Below are positions 9,091-19,400 of a DNA stretch of 64,000 nucleotides, piece by piece. The stretch's first letter is position 1. Each line of letters begins with the position of its first letter. The translations under genes were made by a program, and so were the position numbers. Below the pieces are notes generated by a model. It was not told where the DNA came from. It searched no databases and saw only the letters and a list, made by a program, of their open reading frames with translations. The DNA lies in contig CM016926.1 in the NCBI GenBank assembly GCA_006247105.1, positions 2,170,001 through 2,234,000 on the forward strand. The letters run 5' to 3'. Source of the stretch: Giardia muris. Taxonomy: Eukaryota; Fornicata; Diplomonadida; Hexamitidae.

Positions 9091-12000
9091 ATGATCCGCA
9101 TCGGAGTCCTCCAGGAGCGCATCCGTTCCGAGTACGAGACGTACGTCCGAGACTGGGAGGAGTACGAGCACCTCTCCCAGGAGCTCGTCGGCGAGGAGGA
9201 CGTGCGGATGCTAGCTGACGCAGACTTCTCCAAACTTTATGCTCGCAAGGCGGCTTTGATGTACTGCATCGAGCATCGGCAGGAGCTCCTCGATAGACTC
9301 ACGGGGGAGCTGGACACGCTTCTCAACCAGCAGGCCGAATACACAGTCCAACTGAAGCGAACAGCACCTTGCCGTGCTCAAACTGCTCATAGTCTTGCCT
9401 CTCTTGCGGAATCCGTACGTGAGGAGGAAAAGGGCCCTGCTATTGCCGCTCTGGGCGAGCCTGTCAAGCCCTCCTTAAAGCCTCACGTCTCCACGTACAC
9501 AACCAATGCATATCGAGGCCTTTACATCATATCGGATGAGCATCCAGAGGCGATCAGCCCAAAGGATGTCGATGCGTTCCAGAGGTTTCTGGTCGAGTAT
9601 AACAAACGCCTCCAACGGGAGCGGTTGCTACAGCAGGATCTTGACAAGGCGATCCAGGCCGCTGCAAGCAGGCGTGCGGACGCCTTCAAACAGCTAACAG
9701 ATAGCTTGTTAAAGATCCGGGCAGAGTATTCGGCGAAGGTGCAGCGCATCACAGACAAACGGAATCGTCAGTCATTGAAACGTCTCGGCGAAATAGAGTC
9801 CTTCCGAGAGCGGGTCGCAAACAACATCGAGAACGGCCTTCAGACCCACGAGAACCCCTATGAAAAGTATCGAGCCGAGGACCAGCAGAAACTTCTTGAT
9901 AGATACCTCGCCGCCCGGAAGCGCCAGCTGCAAGAGACCAAGTGCGCCGCGGAGGCTTTCGCAGTTGAGATGGCACGGCGCGAGCTGGACTATAACAAGA
10001 GAGTCATGCAAAACGCACGCGATGATCGTGATAAGCGCCGCGAGATGGCCGTCGATACAAAGGCGGAAGACTGTGTCCGGAAGACAACCGGCCTTCAGGA
10101 CCCCTATGTAGTCTTGGGTCAGTCTACACGCCCAAAACACCTTCGCGACCCGGTTTCAAAGGTCGCACAGAAGGTTGTCCCTCAAGCGGCTGGCCTTGGT
10201 ATCCGTGTCGGTGGAAAGCCCCTCGTCGATTTGACACACTTTGATGAGTATCGAAAAGAAGAGCGGGCCATTATGCTTCAAGACACCGAACGTGTAAGAC
10301 TTGCTCGTGCCGCTGAGGAGTCACAGGGTATTCATAGCTACCTCGAGAAAGACCCCTTCTATAGTATTCTCCCTGAGGGTGTGCGTAAGCAGGAGCCCGA
10401 AGCAAACCCGAAAGTCAGTACATCTCCAAATATTGGGCGTACCCCTCCATCAACAAAAGGTACCTCGCGTGGTGCTGAGAACGAAAAGGGGAAGGGTCAA
10501 AAGGCTCCTCCTCCGAAGGAGATAGACTTCGATGCATGGCCAAGTAGCGATGATGATAATGACGTTGCGTTGACGTACGAAAATATACCTCCGGCACCAC
10601 CTGTTGATACCGCCACTCCACGATCCGCTCATAAGCAGACCCTCCCCACTGCCAAACCGGTCCTTCCTTCCATCCTGTTGGAGCCTATTCAATCCATAGA
10701 GCCGGGTCCAGCTTGCAAGCTGGGAACGCGGCTTGCTGGAGGAACAATCCGGAACAGTCATGAGGCGATCCAGCTGATCTCGAAGCAGACAGCAAAGGCT
10801 GCGGCCCATGGACTGATATCGCGGCCGCTTCAAGAGCTTGGCTACCTTGCTGCACAACAGGTGCAGTTGGAGGCGACGTTCACGACCTCCTTCACCTTCT
10901 ACCCGCCCGTGATTCTATTCTATGACTACCTGCCAGGGAAGAAGCATGAGGCCGTCGTGGAAGTGACCAACCGCTCCTCAGGACTAGCCGCCTTCCGCGT
11001 TTGTGAGCCGGAAATCGAAGTCCTTCATCTCTTCGAGTTCACATACACCTCTAGGGGGGCGATGTCTTCCGGGACGACCGTTCCCGTCAAGATAACCTTC
11101 ACGGCACCACCAAATGAGAAGGATTGCCTCCGCTTGATCGACACCTTCCTTCGGATTCGTTATCAGGACGGTGAGGTTCACGTTCCAATCATGTGCGTTC
11201 CTCGCAGTATGACCATCTTCATGTCGTGCGCGTACGAGCCCGTCCTGAAGGCATGTCAGAACGAGCAACGATCACGAAACGTCGAGAAGACGGAAATGAA
11301 GCATCACTCCATCATCCCAAACAAGGAAGGGCAGATCTTGTTCACAACGCTCGCCACCGCACCTCATGGCCACTCTAAGGCGCAGTACGTGATTGGGAAC
11401 AGCGGAGCTCTACCCGCCGAGGCCACAATACAGCTCGATCGAGTTGTTATTCACTCAAGCGACAGTCCTGAGTCCGAACGCTTTCGATCACGGAAAATAA
11501 CTGACCAGGAGGTGCAGGACTATCTTTTCCGGGTTTCCTCATTAGATGGTGCGGAATCTCCTCTTATTCGGATCTACTCCGACAGGGAGATTGAAGAGCG
11601 TGAATCAGAGATTACAAAGTATGACGAGAAGCTCGCTGAGGAGGTAGAAGCATACATAGCTTCCAAGCTTCCGCCACCGGAAGCTCCCAAGAAGGGGAAG
11701 AAAGACGTACCCATAGAACAGCCGGAACCATCTGAGGAGCTGAAACAGGAGGCTACCACCGCCGTTCTCGAAAAGTTGGGGCCCCGACCTCACTCTCTCG
11801 TCACTGAGGAAATGAAGAATGCGTTGCGATTGATTTCTTTGGAGGAAACACAATCTGCAGATCCTGAATGCGACTCCCAACCTTTACTGACGATTGGAGT
11901 ACCAACTATTCTATCCCGACAAGGTAATAAGTTCTCAGAGGCCACCCTTCGGAAGGAGATGCGGATCACGTATTTGAAGCAGATTTTAGCGGAGAAGATG

Positions 12001-15000
12001 GACTCAGTGACCACAATACTGACTGGGGAACGTGACGCACAGGCTGCTAAGGCTGAAGCCCCACTGGAGAAGAAAGGAGGAAAGACGGATGCAACACAAA
12101 ATAAAAAGTCGTCTCGACCGGTCTCACGTAAGGGCGAGGAGCCGCAGCCTGAAGGACTGGACTTGACAAATCCTGACGTCTTTAAGGAGGAACTTGATAG
12201 ACGGGTTAAGGAAGAAGTAGACGCCGCCCTGGCGGTCTGGGACGATACTTTCAGCGTCTCGACCGCGTACCTCGAGTATCGGCGCACGGGGATGGCCTCG
12301 GTGGCGTTTATTATCCCTCCAGAAACGATTGTTGCGATACCGTTGGTCCATGCGCCTCTCGTCTTCCAAACTGACTTACTCTTCAAGATGACTGGGACCT
12401 TTAAGCCGCGCTTCCCGACGCTGGACCCCGAGGACCCGGACTACCTTGAGCTTCAAAGTTATGGGAGCTTCACCAGCACCTTCCTGATGAATGCTTATAC
12501 GCTCCCTTCTGTCGTCCATGCTGTTTCCGATACGGTCAACTTCCAGGTCTGCTTCTACGGGGCGACGTACAACGCAGAGCTTCGTCTCCGACCCAACATG
12601 AACGCGGGGAGTAGAATAGTCTACGTTCGAATCCCTCGGATGATGTCTAAGATCTGCGCCGCGAATATTACGGAGTCCATCATTTGCACCTCAACTGGGG
12701 ACCTTCCAGTACGCCTGAAGATATGTTGCAAGGATAAGAAGGAGCTTGTAGAGATCATGAACCGTGTGGAGGAGTTTCGAGACAAGGTGGACTACAATGA
12801 CCTGATAGATACGCAATATTTGAACCCTCTTCACAAGGCACGTTGTCCTTTGGAGTCCTGGGCAGAGATCGAGATTGACGTCCGAGATAAGTATCCTCCA
12901 ACGTTACCCTCGATTAGTCTGGGGCGAGATATTGAGACAAGGCTGGGCGAGCTGCAGCGGTTGGCTGATGAGCTTGATAGCCAAAAGGAGACCTTAAGAG
13001 AGCTTGAGGAGAAGCGGAAGGAGTTACTAGAGCGACAGACGGCGTTGACCTCGGGGACGGTAGCACCTTCCGCACCAACACCTGGGAATAAGGATGGGAA
13101 GAAGGGGCGTGATACCAAGACTCCAGCTGAAGATGTCCAGCTGATCACCTTGGAACTCAACAAAGTGTCAAATCAAATTCTTAAACTGAACGAGCACGAC
13201 ATAGAGGAGACGACTAATGCGATTCATAACTTGAACGAGGAGCTGAAGCATTACACGTCGATTGGGGGGTATGTGGATTGCAGCTTCAATGTCCTGATAC
13301 GCGTCCAGGATCAACCAGAGCCTATCCTTGTTCGGATTATCGTCTCTTTTACGACAATTGATCTTGACGTTCTTACCCCTTATACAAACCCTGCCATTCA
13401 AAGCACGCGGAATGTCTCAACAAAGATGTCACAGATCACGAAGACTGCACGGACACGGTGTACGGCAACGGCAAGGACGAAGACAAAGACTTCATTATAC
13501 ATCGTCGATGATAATTTGAAGCTTGAGCAGGAAGTAGCACTCAATGTTGGGCGTGTCCTGCAATCTCACGTCAGTAACATCCCTCTTCTCGTGACTAATC
13601 GAAGCGCCCTGGCTCAGCACGTCGCTCTGATCCCGCAAACGGTCCCCGGGATGGATATTCGTACTTACCCTCAGAACGGAGTCGTTCTACTCTTTCCTGG
13701 CCAAGAGGTGATGATGTACCTTTCCCTTTGCCCTCAACAAGCACGGAAGTTCCAATTCTCGGTGACGATTCGCTCGGAGAATGGCTTCATCAAACGGATC
13801 CCAGCGTGTGCAACGGCGGTGCAACCAAGCTTGGTTTGTGAGGGGACCGGGAGTCTTCTTGAGGTCAGCCTACATGACGTTATCAAGGTTAGCAACGTTT
13901 TGCTTCGTTCGACCCTTACTCGTACATATCGGTGGGCGGTTTCGCCGGCCTTTTTGACGTTCTTCTCGACACACTTCCCTGGCCTCGTATCGGTTCGACC
14001 AAATGCTGGGAAGATCGAGGCTCAAGCCTTACAGAAGATCTCCATTAGGATTCAGACCAATCCAGCCTTGGTCCTTCGTCTTCAAACCTACTTCGAGCGG
14101 TTGTATGACGGAGCAGACCCACTTTCCCACTCTCAGGAGGAAGGAGTCATCTTCAGTGACTTGCATTCTGATGTTACACTATATAAGAATCAGTTCCGAT
14201 TCTTGGAACGAAGATACGGTGAGTCCTCAATGGTGACTAAGAAACCTTCTTTACCTTCAGAAGATGGGGTGGAGCAACCCCCTTCCTCCTTCCCCTCCCC
14301 CTCTATCGATATATTTTTTTGTATCAACATACCATTCATTGCTGAAGAGGATTCAACCCCTTGCATGGTCCATAGGATCGACGTCCACATCAAGGATCCC
14401 TTAGTTCTTGTCAAGCCATATCCACCACCAAGTCAAGATCTTCAACAAGTGGAACCGGAAGAAACGATGCCATCGAAGTCTCCCAGGAAGAAACAAGAGA
14501 AGCCTCCTTCAAAGAGTGTCAAGACTGGATCTCCGGCTCAAAAGAAGGATAAGAACGAACCACCCCCACCAGTCGAAGAACCACCATTAGTCTCCGCACC
14601 CCTTATCGATGACGGCCTCTTCGAACGTGCTAAGGAGTCCGATGAGATCAAGGCCATTCTGAGGCGCGAAGACTTCCTTTATCATGAGCTTGTTCTTCAT
14701 ATGCCCACACATATCCAGGTTACGTTTGGGGAAGTTACCATTGGAACCGAGGCACGAAAACAGGTTGCACTCGTGTTCCGTGAGAATGTTGAACCATCGG
14801 AGCGCATGGCATGCGTCTTTCGAGTGGAGAATGTTGAGACGATCTACGCTCCAATCCGTATGCTTTCTTGCCTTGAAGGTGCGCGTCTGATACCCGGACA
14901 ACAACTTGTCCTAAACTTCGCGTTTACACCCCGTGAGAGTGGCGATTGTGAGGAACGCATCGTCATCTATTCGTTCCGGCTTGCTACAAGGGAACGTACA

Positions 15001-15060
15001 AATACCATCACCATCGTCCTTCGAGGAAAGGGTGTTGAGGAGGTTCGGCAAGGAGAGTAG
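9091..15060 (+). CDS. CFAP74-like central-apparatus protein with coiled coils and ASH/MSP-type beta domains
   Basis: This 1989-aa single-frame protein begins with coiled coil (about 1-110 and 170-340). A low-complexity Pro/Ser/Lys linker (about 430-530) is followed by immunoglobulin-like ASH/MSP domains. One near 600-710 reads PPVILFYDYLPGKKHEAVVEVTN, matching the beta-sandwich entry seen in CFAP74, and the next has the GNSGALPAEATI turn. Further domains follow, interrupted by Lys/Glu-rich inserts (KKGKKD, KKGGKTD, KKGRD) and a short coiled coil near 1290-1330. The last ends VLRGKGVEEV, as in HYDIN-type repeats. CFAP74 belongs to the C1d projection with CFAP46, CFAP54 and CFAP221. DLEC1, CFAP65 or CFAP47 are alternatives. 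No stop or frameshift interrupts 6 kb. Confidence 0.85.
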   Translation: MIRIGVLQERIRSEYETYVRDWEEYEHLSQELVGEEDVRMLADADFSKLYARKAALMYCIEHRQELLDRLTGELDTLLNQQAEYTVQLKRTAPCRAQTAHSLASLAESVREEEKGPAIAALGEPVKPSLKPHVSTYTTNAYRGLYIISDEHPEAISPKDVDAFQRFLVEYNKRLQRERLLQQDLDKAIQAAASRRADAFKQLTDSLLKIRAEYSAKVQRITDKRNRQSLKRLGEIESFRERVANNIENGLQTHENPYEKYRAEDQQKLLDRYLAARKRQLQETKCAAEAFAVEMARRELDYNKRVMQNARDDRDKRREMAVDTKAEDCVRKTTGLQDPYVVLGQSTRPKHLRDPVSKVAQKVVPQAAGLGIRVGGKPLVDLTHFDEYRKEERAIMLQDTERVRLARAAEESQGIHSYLEKDPFYSILPEGVRKQEPEANPKVSTSPNIGRTPPSTKGTSRGAENEKGKGQKAPPPKEIDFDAWPSSDDDNDVALTYENIPPAPPVDTATPRSAHKQTLPTAKPVLPSILLEPIQSIEPGPACKLGTRLAGGTIRNSHEAIQLISKQTAKAAAHGLISRPLQELGYLAAQQVQLEATFTTSFTFYPPVILFYDYLPGKKHEAVVEVTNRSSGLAAFRVCEPEIEVLHLFEFTYTSRGAMSSGTTVPVKITFTAPPNEKDCLRLIDTFLRIRYQDGEVHVPIMCVPRSMTIFMSCAYEPVLKACQNEQRSRNVEKTEMKHHSIIPNKEGQILFTTLATAPHGHSKAQYVIGNSGALPAEATIQLDRVVIHSSDSPESERFRSRKITDQEVQDYLFRVSSLDGAESPLIRIYSDREIEERESEITKYDEKLAEEVEAYIASKLPPPEAPKKGKKDVPIEQPEPSEELKQEATTAVLEKLGPRPHSLVTEEMKNALRLISLEETQSADPECDSQPLLTIGVPTILSRQGNKFSEATLRKEMRITYLKQILAEKMDSVTTILTGERDAQAAKAEAPLEKKGGKTDATQNKKSSRPVSRKGEEPQPEGLDLTNPDVFKEELDRRVKEEVDAALAVWDDTFSVSTAYLEYRRTGMASVAFIIPPETIVAIPLVHAPLVFQTDLLFKMTGTFKPRFPTLDPEDPDYLELQSYGSFTSTFLMNAYTLPSVVHAVSDTVNFQVCFYGATYNAELRLRPNMNAGSRIVYVRIPRMMSKICAANITESIICTSTGDLPVRLKICCKDKKELVEIMNRVEEFRDKVDYNDLIDTQYLNPLHKARCPLESWAEIEIDVRDKYPPTLPSISLGRDIETRLGELQRLADELDSQKETLRELEEKRKELLERQTALTSGTVAPSAPTPGNKDGKKGRDTKTPAEDVQLITLELNKVSNQILKLNEHDIEETTNAIHNLNEELKHYTSIGGYVDCSFNVLIRVQDQPEPILVRIIVSFTTIDLDVLTPYTNPAIQSTRNVSTKMSQITKTARTRCTATARTKTKTSLYIVDDNLKLEQEVALNVGRVLQSHVSNIPLLVTNRSALAQHVALIPQTVPGMDIRTYPQNGVVLLFPGQEVMMYLSLCPQQARKFQFSVTIRSENGFIKRIPACATAVQPSLVCEGTGSLLEVSLHDVIKVSNVLLRSTLTRTYRWAVSPAFLTFFSTHFPGLVSVRPNAGKIEAQALQKISIRIQTNPALVLRLQTYFERLYDGADPLSHSQEEGVIFSDLHSDVTLYKNQFRFLERRYGESSMVTKKPSLPSEDGVEQPPSSFPSPSIDIFFCINIPFIAEEDSTPCMVHRIDVHIKDPLVLVKPYPPPSQDLQQVEPEETMPSKSPRKKQEKPPSKSVKTGSPAQKKDKNEPPPPVEEPPLVSAPLIDDGLFERAKESDEIKAILRREDFLYHELVLHMPTHIQVTFGEVTIGTEARKQVALVFRENVEPSERMACVFRVENVETIYAPIRMLSCLEGARLIPGQQLVLNFAFTPRESGDCEERIVIYSFRLATRERTNTITIVLRGKGVEEVRQGE

Positions 15061-15071
15061 TCCTTCATCAC

Positions 15072-15347
15072 TTATCCACCGGTCTGGGTATGGCCTCCAG
15101 CGATGGCCTTCTTTGCATCATTGGCGAGTAAATCGAAGTACTCGGTATCCTGGATGATGCGTTGAGGGCTACCGCTTGCGAATAGACTTGCGGCACTATT
15201 CCTTTCCGGTTGTTCCTGATATTCATGTAACACTTGGTTGAAGGACTCGGGGCCACGGAGATCGATCAAGTAACGCAGGAGGGCTATCAACTCCTCATTG
15301 GAAAGGGTGCTGATGTTGATTGCTAGCTCCGGGACAAAGCACTGCAT
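15072..15347 (-). CDS. Small acidic hypothetical protein
   Basis: This 91-aa frame starts at the ATG at 15347, preceded by the AT-rich tatattatttgcagtag. The sequence is predicted helical: NISTLSNEELIALLRYLIDL is a convincing amphipathic helix, followed by a polar linker and TEYFDLLANDAKKAI. Its stop lies 11 bases from the stop of the CFAP74-like gene, as is usual for convergent genes here, and the codons read cleanly, so I treat it as real. No family is recognised. Confidence 0.55.
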   Translation of the reverse strand: MQCFVPELAINISTLSNEELIALLRYLIDLRGPESFNQVLHEYQEQPERNSAASLFASGSPQRIIQDTEYFDLLANDAKKAIAGGHTQTGG

Positions 15348-15552
15348 CTACTGCAAATAATATAGAATGGATCACATTCACATCCCTATGGATGGTACCT
15401 AAGGAAGAAGAGAGAGAGGAGAAGAAGGGAGAGGGCTGTCAGAAGTTCCTCCTCAGTCCTCAGGATACTTAGTGACCGCTTCCACCTCCACCTCGAAGCC
15501 TTCTTGAAGAAGAAGATGTGCTTCTAATTGAGAATATAAGAGGAAATCGAAA
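15348..15552. promoter_or_regulatory. Divergent intergenic region with purine-rich tract
   Basis: This 205-base spacer lies between two divergent starts. It holds the AT-rich initiators at both ends (tatattattt on the minus strand, gagaatataagagg on the plus strand) and a long purine tract, roughly 15401-15435 (gaagaagagagagaggag and neighbours). No RNA gene is evident. Confidence 0.4.
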
Positions 15553-16200
15553 ATGGCACGGAGAGCCAAGTCGACCATTGCAACGATTACCGCGAGCTTT
15601 GCGAGCTCCGCGATCAGAGATAGCGTCTGCGACTCGCGCCTGACGCTGACGGGGGTTGTCCCTGGGAGGACGCAGGACCCCAGTATGTATGCATATATTG
15701 CAACCAGAAACGCGTTGATCGGGAGCGGGTGTAAGCAGCTCTTCTCGAGCCTCACACACGATACCCTTGGAGGGCTTCTGCAATACCCGTTACGGGCCGC
15801 CACGAATAGGGCATTAACGGACTTTGTCGATTATTGTGTTGAGTTAGCCTTAGCCGATGTAGGGACGATATCCTCGCCTCATGGTGAGCGCCATCAAGAT
15901 GACCCTGCATACTGGAAGATCTTTATGCGAGACGTTCTTAGCACGTGTGCTGGAGACCTTGTATATGACGTTGGAATGTCACGTTCACGTCTTGCACGCA
16001 AGGCACGTGGAGAACCTCCTAACGAAATAGTGGATACGGCAATGTGGGCCTTTGCGTCTGGCGCGGCCACGGAGTTCGTCCGTACACGTTTCAATGAACA
16101 ACAGACTCCAGATTATCTTCGTGCTGGAATGCGAAAGAGCGTGTTCAAGGTCGCCTTCACGTATCTTTACTCATTGTTGATGGCTGAGGACGAGAAATGA
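15553..16200 (+). CDS. Hypothetical protein, 215 aa
   Basis: The start ATG at 15553 lies behind gaggaaatcgaaa. The basic N-terminus (MARRAKSTIATITASFASSA) could be read as an amphipathic targeting-like segment. The rest is moderately hydrophobic with small-residue-rich helices (HDTLGGLLQYPLRAATNRA, GAATEFVRT) but no clear transmembrane span. A divergent Tim17-like or mitosome protein came to mind because of the small residues, but I see no diagnostic motif. The 3' end overlaps the convergent 95-aa gene by 44 bases. Confidence 0.7.
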   Translation: MARRAKSTIATITASFASSAIRDSVCDSRLTLTGVVPGRTQDPSMYAYIATRNALIGSGCKQLFSSLTHDTLGGLLQYPLRAATNRALTDFVDYCVELALADVGTISSPHGERHQDDPAYWKIFMRDVLSTCAGDLVYDVGMSRSRLARKARGEPPNEIVDTAMWAFASGAATEFVRTRFNEQQTPDYLRAGMRKSVFKVAFTYLYSLLMAEDEK

Positions 16201-16444
16201 AGGTATCCAACTGAGTACTTTCGACAAGGCAACCTTCTAAGATCGGGGGTGTCAAGTTTGATGGTAAATCAAGAAGAATGAGATGAGTAAGCGTCCGTGG
16301 GTAAAGGTGTGGGTCTGGAAGCTCCGTTACATTGGCCAATGACCCGAAGCATGCATACTTCAGGCGCGGTGACAAGGCTAGAACACGGTTCATAAACTCA
16401 ATTGAAAGCTCCGGTAAGATAATAGTCACACCATTCACCATCAT
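16157..16444 (-). CDS. Small hypothetical protein just behind UBA1
   Basis: This 95-aa frame starts at tandem ATGs (16444, 16441), six bases after the UBA1 stop on the same strand. The preceding acaaattaaagatag includes that stop and looks like an initiator. The protein (VTIILPELSIEFMNRVLALS, then YACFGSLANVTELP) has alternating hydrophobic strands reminiscent of a small OB-fold or assembly-factor protein, but no family is recognised. Its tail overlaps the 215-aa gene by 44 bases, so one of the two could be misannotated; both have good starts. Confidence 0.5.
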   Translation of the reverse strand: MMVNGVTIILPELSIEFMNRVLALSPRLKYACFGSLANVTELPDPHLYPRTLTHLILLDLPSNLTPPILEGCLVESTQLDTFISRPQPSTMSKDT

Positions 16445-16450
16445 CTATCT

Positions 16451-19400
16451 TTAATTTGTGAGACAGAAGCGTGGAACTTCAACGTCTTCATAAGTCTCCG
16501 CATTGGCACAGTTGACCAATAGATAGACGTTCCCACTCTTAATCCCCGTCAGGTCACGAACGGTTCTGTTGAGGTTTGCGGCGAAGTTCCCGAACGTCGC
16601 GTAGATCATTGACGTCCCCCAGACCACCCCGTCAACGTCACACTTGTATCTCTCACTATAAATATCAATCACCTGTTGCACTGTCAAGTCCCCTGAGCGA
16701 CGGATCTCATCCCATGGAGTAACATCCTCGCCAGTCGTCGAACACTTCAAAGGAACTGAAGGGCCTGGTTCCGAGAACTGTAGGATTGGAATGGCAAAGT
16801 TGAGGAACACACTCTTATAGTCCTCGATCGGATGGTGATCCTTAGGCTCCGGAGATGCATAGAGAAGGACCTTGTAGAACTCCACGGCAACAAGCCCTAC
16901 GATCGACGCCGTAGTGGTGATCATTGCAGGGATAATGTTTCCGGAAAGACGTCGAACCTCGCTGAGTGCCACAGGCTGAATCTCGTAGTTCTCAGCACGA
17001 AGGTTGGAGAATGCACTGATCAACTGAACGTGATTGTTCGAAAGGTCATCCTTCTCGAAAGTAATCGGATGAACACTCGTCACTCCAAACAACGTCTGGT
17101 CAAACAAGGTCGCGTCGTTAAAGACGGCCATAATGGTCTCCGGAGTATACCTTCCATCAAGGACGTTTCCAATAGTCTTGCCTGCAGCCTCAGAAGTATG
17201 AACCTGTGGGCGTGAAGAATTTCCTAAATATTCCAGAGCGATCTGGACAGCCTGCTCAGCCAAAATGTCAGTCTTTTGACCAACCAGATCCGTGTAAAGG
17301 CAAGCGGCAGCTCTGATAAACTCTCGGTGGTGCTCATTCTGGGGCATTAGGGTAAGTGGATGAGGTGGGCGTTTCTCTCCACTCCAGAAGGCATTTCCTT
17401 CCTTGTCCTTGGCGTCGGGTGGGAAGTCGGCCAGGATTTTCGCAACCGTCTGGATGAAGTACCGCTCAAAAAGAAGCGCAGCCCAACAACAGGCGCGCTT
17501 GACGAGAGAGTCACAAGGCCCGACGGGTGCGCAGAGCGACTGAAGCCGCACAAGGCGTCCGTCAACCGTGTCCCTATTGTTCAGAAGCTCGGAAATGTAC
17601 GCGGAAAGGCCCCTCGAGGTGATGGCATGCAAGTCGACGCTAGCCTGATCGAAGAGCCCCTTGAACTCGGAAGTTGCATACACGATGCAGTGGACAATCG
17701 TATTGGGGAAGTTATGTATGGTGCACGCGGGATCCTCACCGGTTTCCGGGTCGCGTTGAGATCCGTAGATCTCCGTCAACCAGGGAACAACCACCTGCAT
17801 ATTTGCCTTCTGGCCCATCGTCCCCGACTCTAGAAGAGGCTTACGGTAGAGGCAGCACTGGTTATCGACGTAGAGACGAGTGGGGACGTTGTCAAGAGCG
17901 TTCACGATCACGGTCTTGCTCTCCCAGAAGTCGCTATTGAGGATGCTCTCGGTTTCATGCCCGACGCGAAGGGTACGAGCACGTATGTTGATGTTGGGGT
18001 TCATTCCCTTCGTCCGTTCGGCCGCAACCTCGGATTTCATCTTGCCGATGTCATGTTCTCGGAAGAGGAACTGACGCGAAAGGTTCGAGTTTTCGATGCC
18101 GTCAAGGTCTGTGAGGTCGAGGGCCGCCTCGGGAGCGGTGCAAGCCCCAACGAGGGCGAATTGCTTGAGTAATTCGCAGCCCAACGCACCTGCTCCGACG
18201 ACGAAAAGAGAGCTTTGACAAATCAGCCGTTGCAGGTGGTCACCAATGACGATACGTTGTCCCTCATACCTATCTCCAGGACGAGGCCTGGTCGTTTCTA
18301 GCGTAGGATAGAAAGCACTCTCCTTGGAAGGAAGAGCCTCAAACGCCTCGTAATAGTAAAACTGGTGGATCGGCATATACTTGCCAGAGACATACTTCAA
18401 CGCCTCCTGAGCAGCCCAGCCACCGATAAATGACGCCACTGGAGCAAGACGACCATTGAACGTCATCAGTAGAAGCATCAAAAGAGGTGCATTATCCGGG
18501 TTGGCAAGAACCTCATGAGACACCTTCAACGCAGGATCTGCCGCTCCCCCGTTTGCCGCGAACTGAATCAGGTCCGCCAGAAGCGCTCCCGCTGCCTCAG
18601 CGTTCCAAATCGTGTTATTCGAGGTGACCCGGGCCGCATTCTCCGTGACCTCCATGAACTTGTCCAGTGTGTAGTAAGCACCATGAAGAACGCGATCGCG
18701 CCCAAACTTCGAGAAGTCGAGCATTCCCTCGCTGAAGCTAGGATCGGCAGCCGCGACGGAATAAGGACGTGAGGCAATATCTACAGGCTCTTTGACCCGC
18801 TTCATGTACCCGCCACGAAGGTGCATGACCTCGAAGTTATGGTTCTCCTTCAGGGCTCCAAGGAAGTTGACGATGACCGAAGCCACCTCTGGACTTTGAG
18901 GCACCGCCTCGAAAAGCGAGTGGGATGTCACACGCACGATCCACAGTTGATTATTCGCGGCGGTCTCAAGAGGGCTCATGTCCATGCTTTGCCTTTGGCC
19001 ATCGGAGGAGATCGCGACGAATTTGAGGTCTGTGATGTGTACGAGGTAGCCATCGGAGAGCTCATGAGGCTTCGTCGTCGTAAAGAAGAAGTGCCAAGAT
19101 CCAAGAGAGGATGTAGTGGTGGGAGCGAAATCGACTGTGCAATTGGCAATAGTGAGATCGTCGCACTTCTCGCCATCAGGGTCGAGGACGGTATGATTTT
19201 CTCCAAAGTCGCAAAATATACGAGCCGAAAGGCCATTTGCAGTGCAAATGATATATGGTACCCCAGAGCTATGACACACATCACCTAGCTTACCAAGAAG
19301 AAGCCCTGGAAGAGTGCGGGTGTGAATGATCAAGGCGGCCATACGTAAGAACTCATCCAATGAAGCGCAACTGGCTGGATCTACGACCTGAACGCGACAT

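Noticed and set aside
15453..15803. 116-codon minus-strand frame
   Set aside because: It overlaps the start and first 250 bases of the better-supported 215-aa plus-strand gene and lacks an A-rich initiator.
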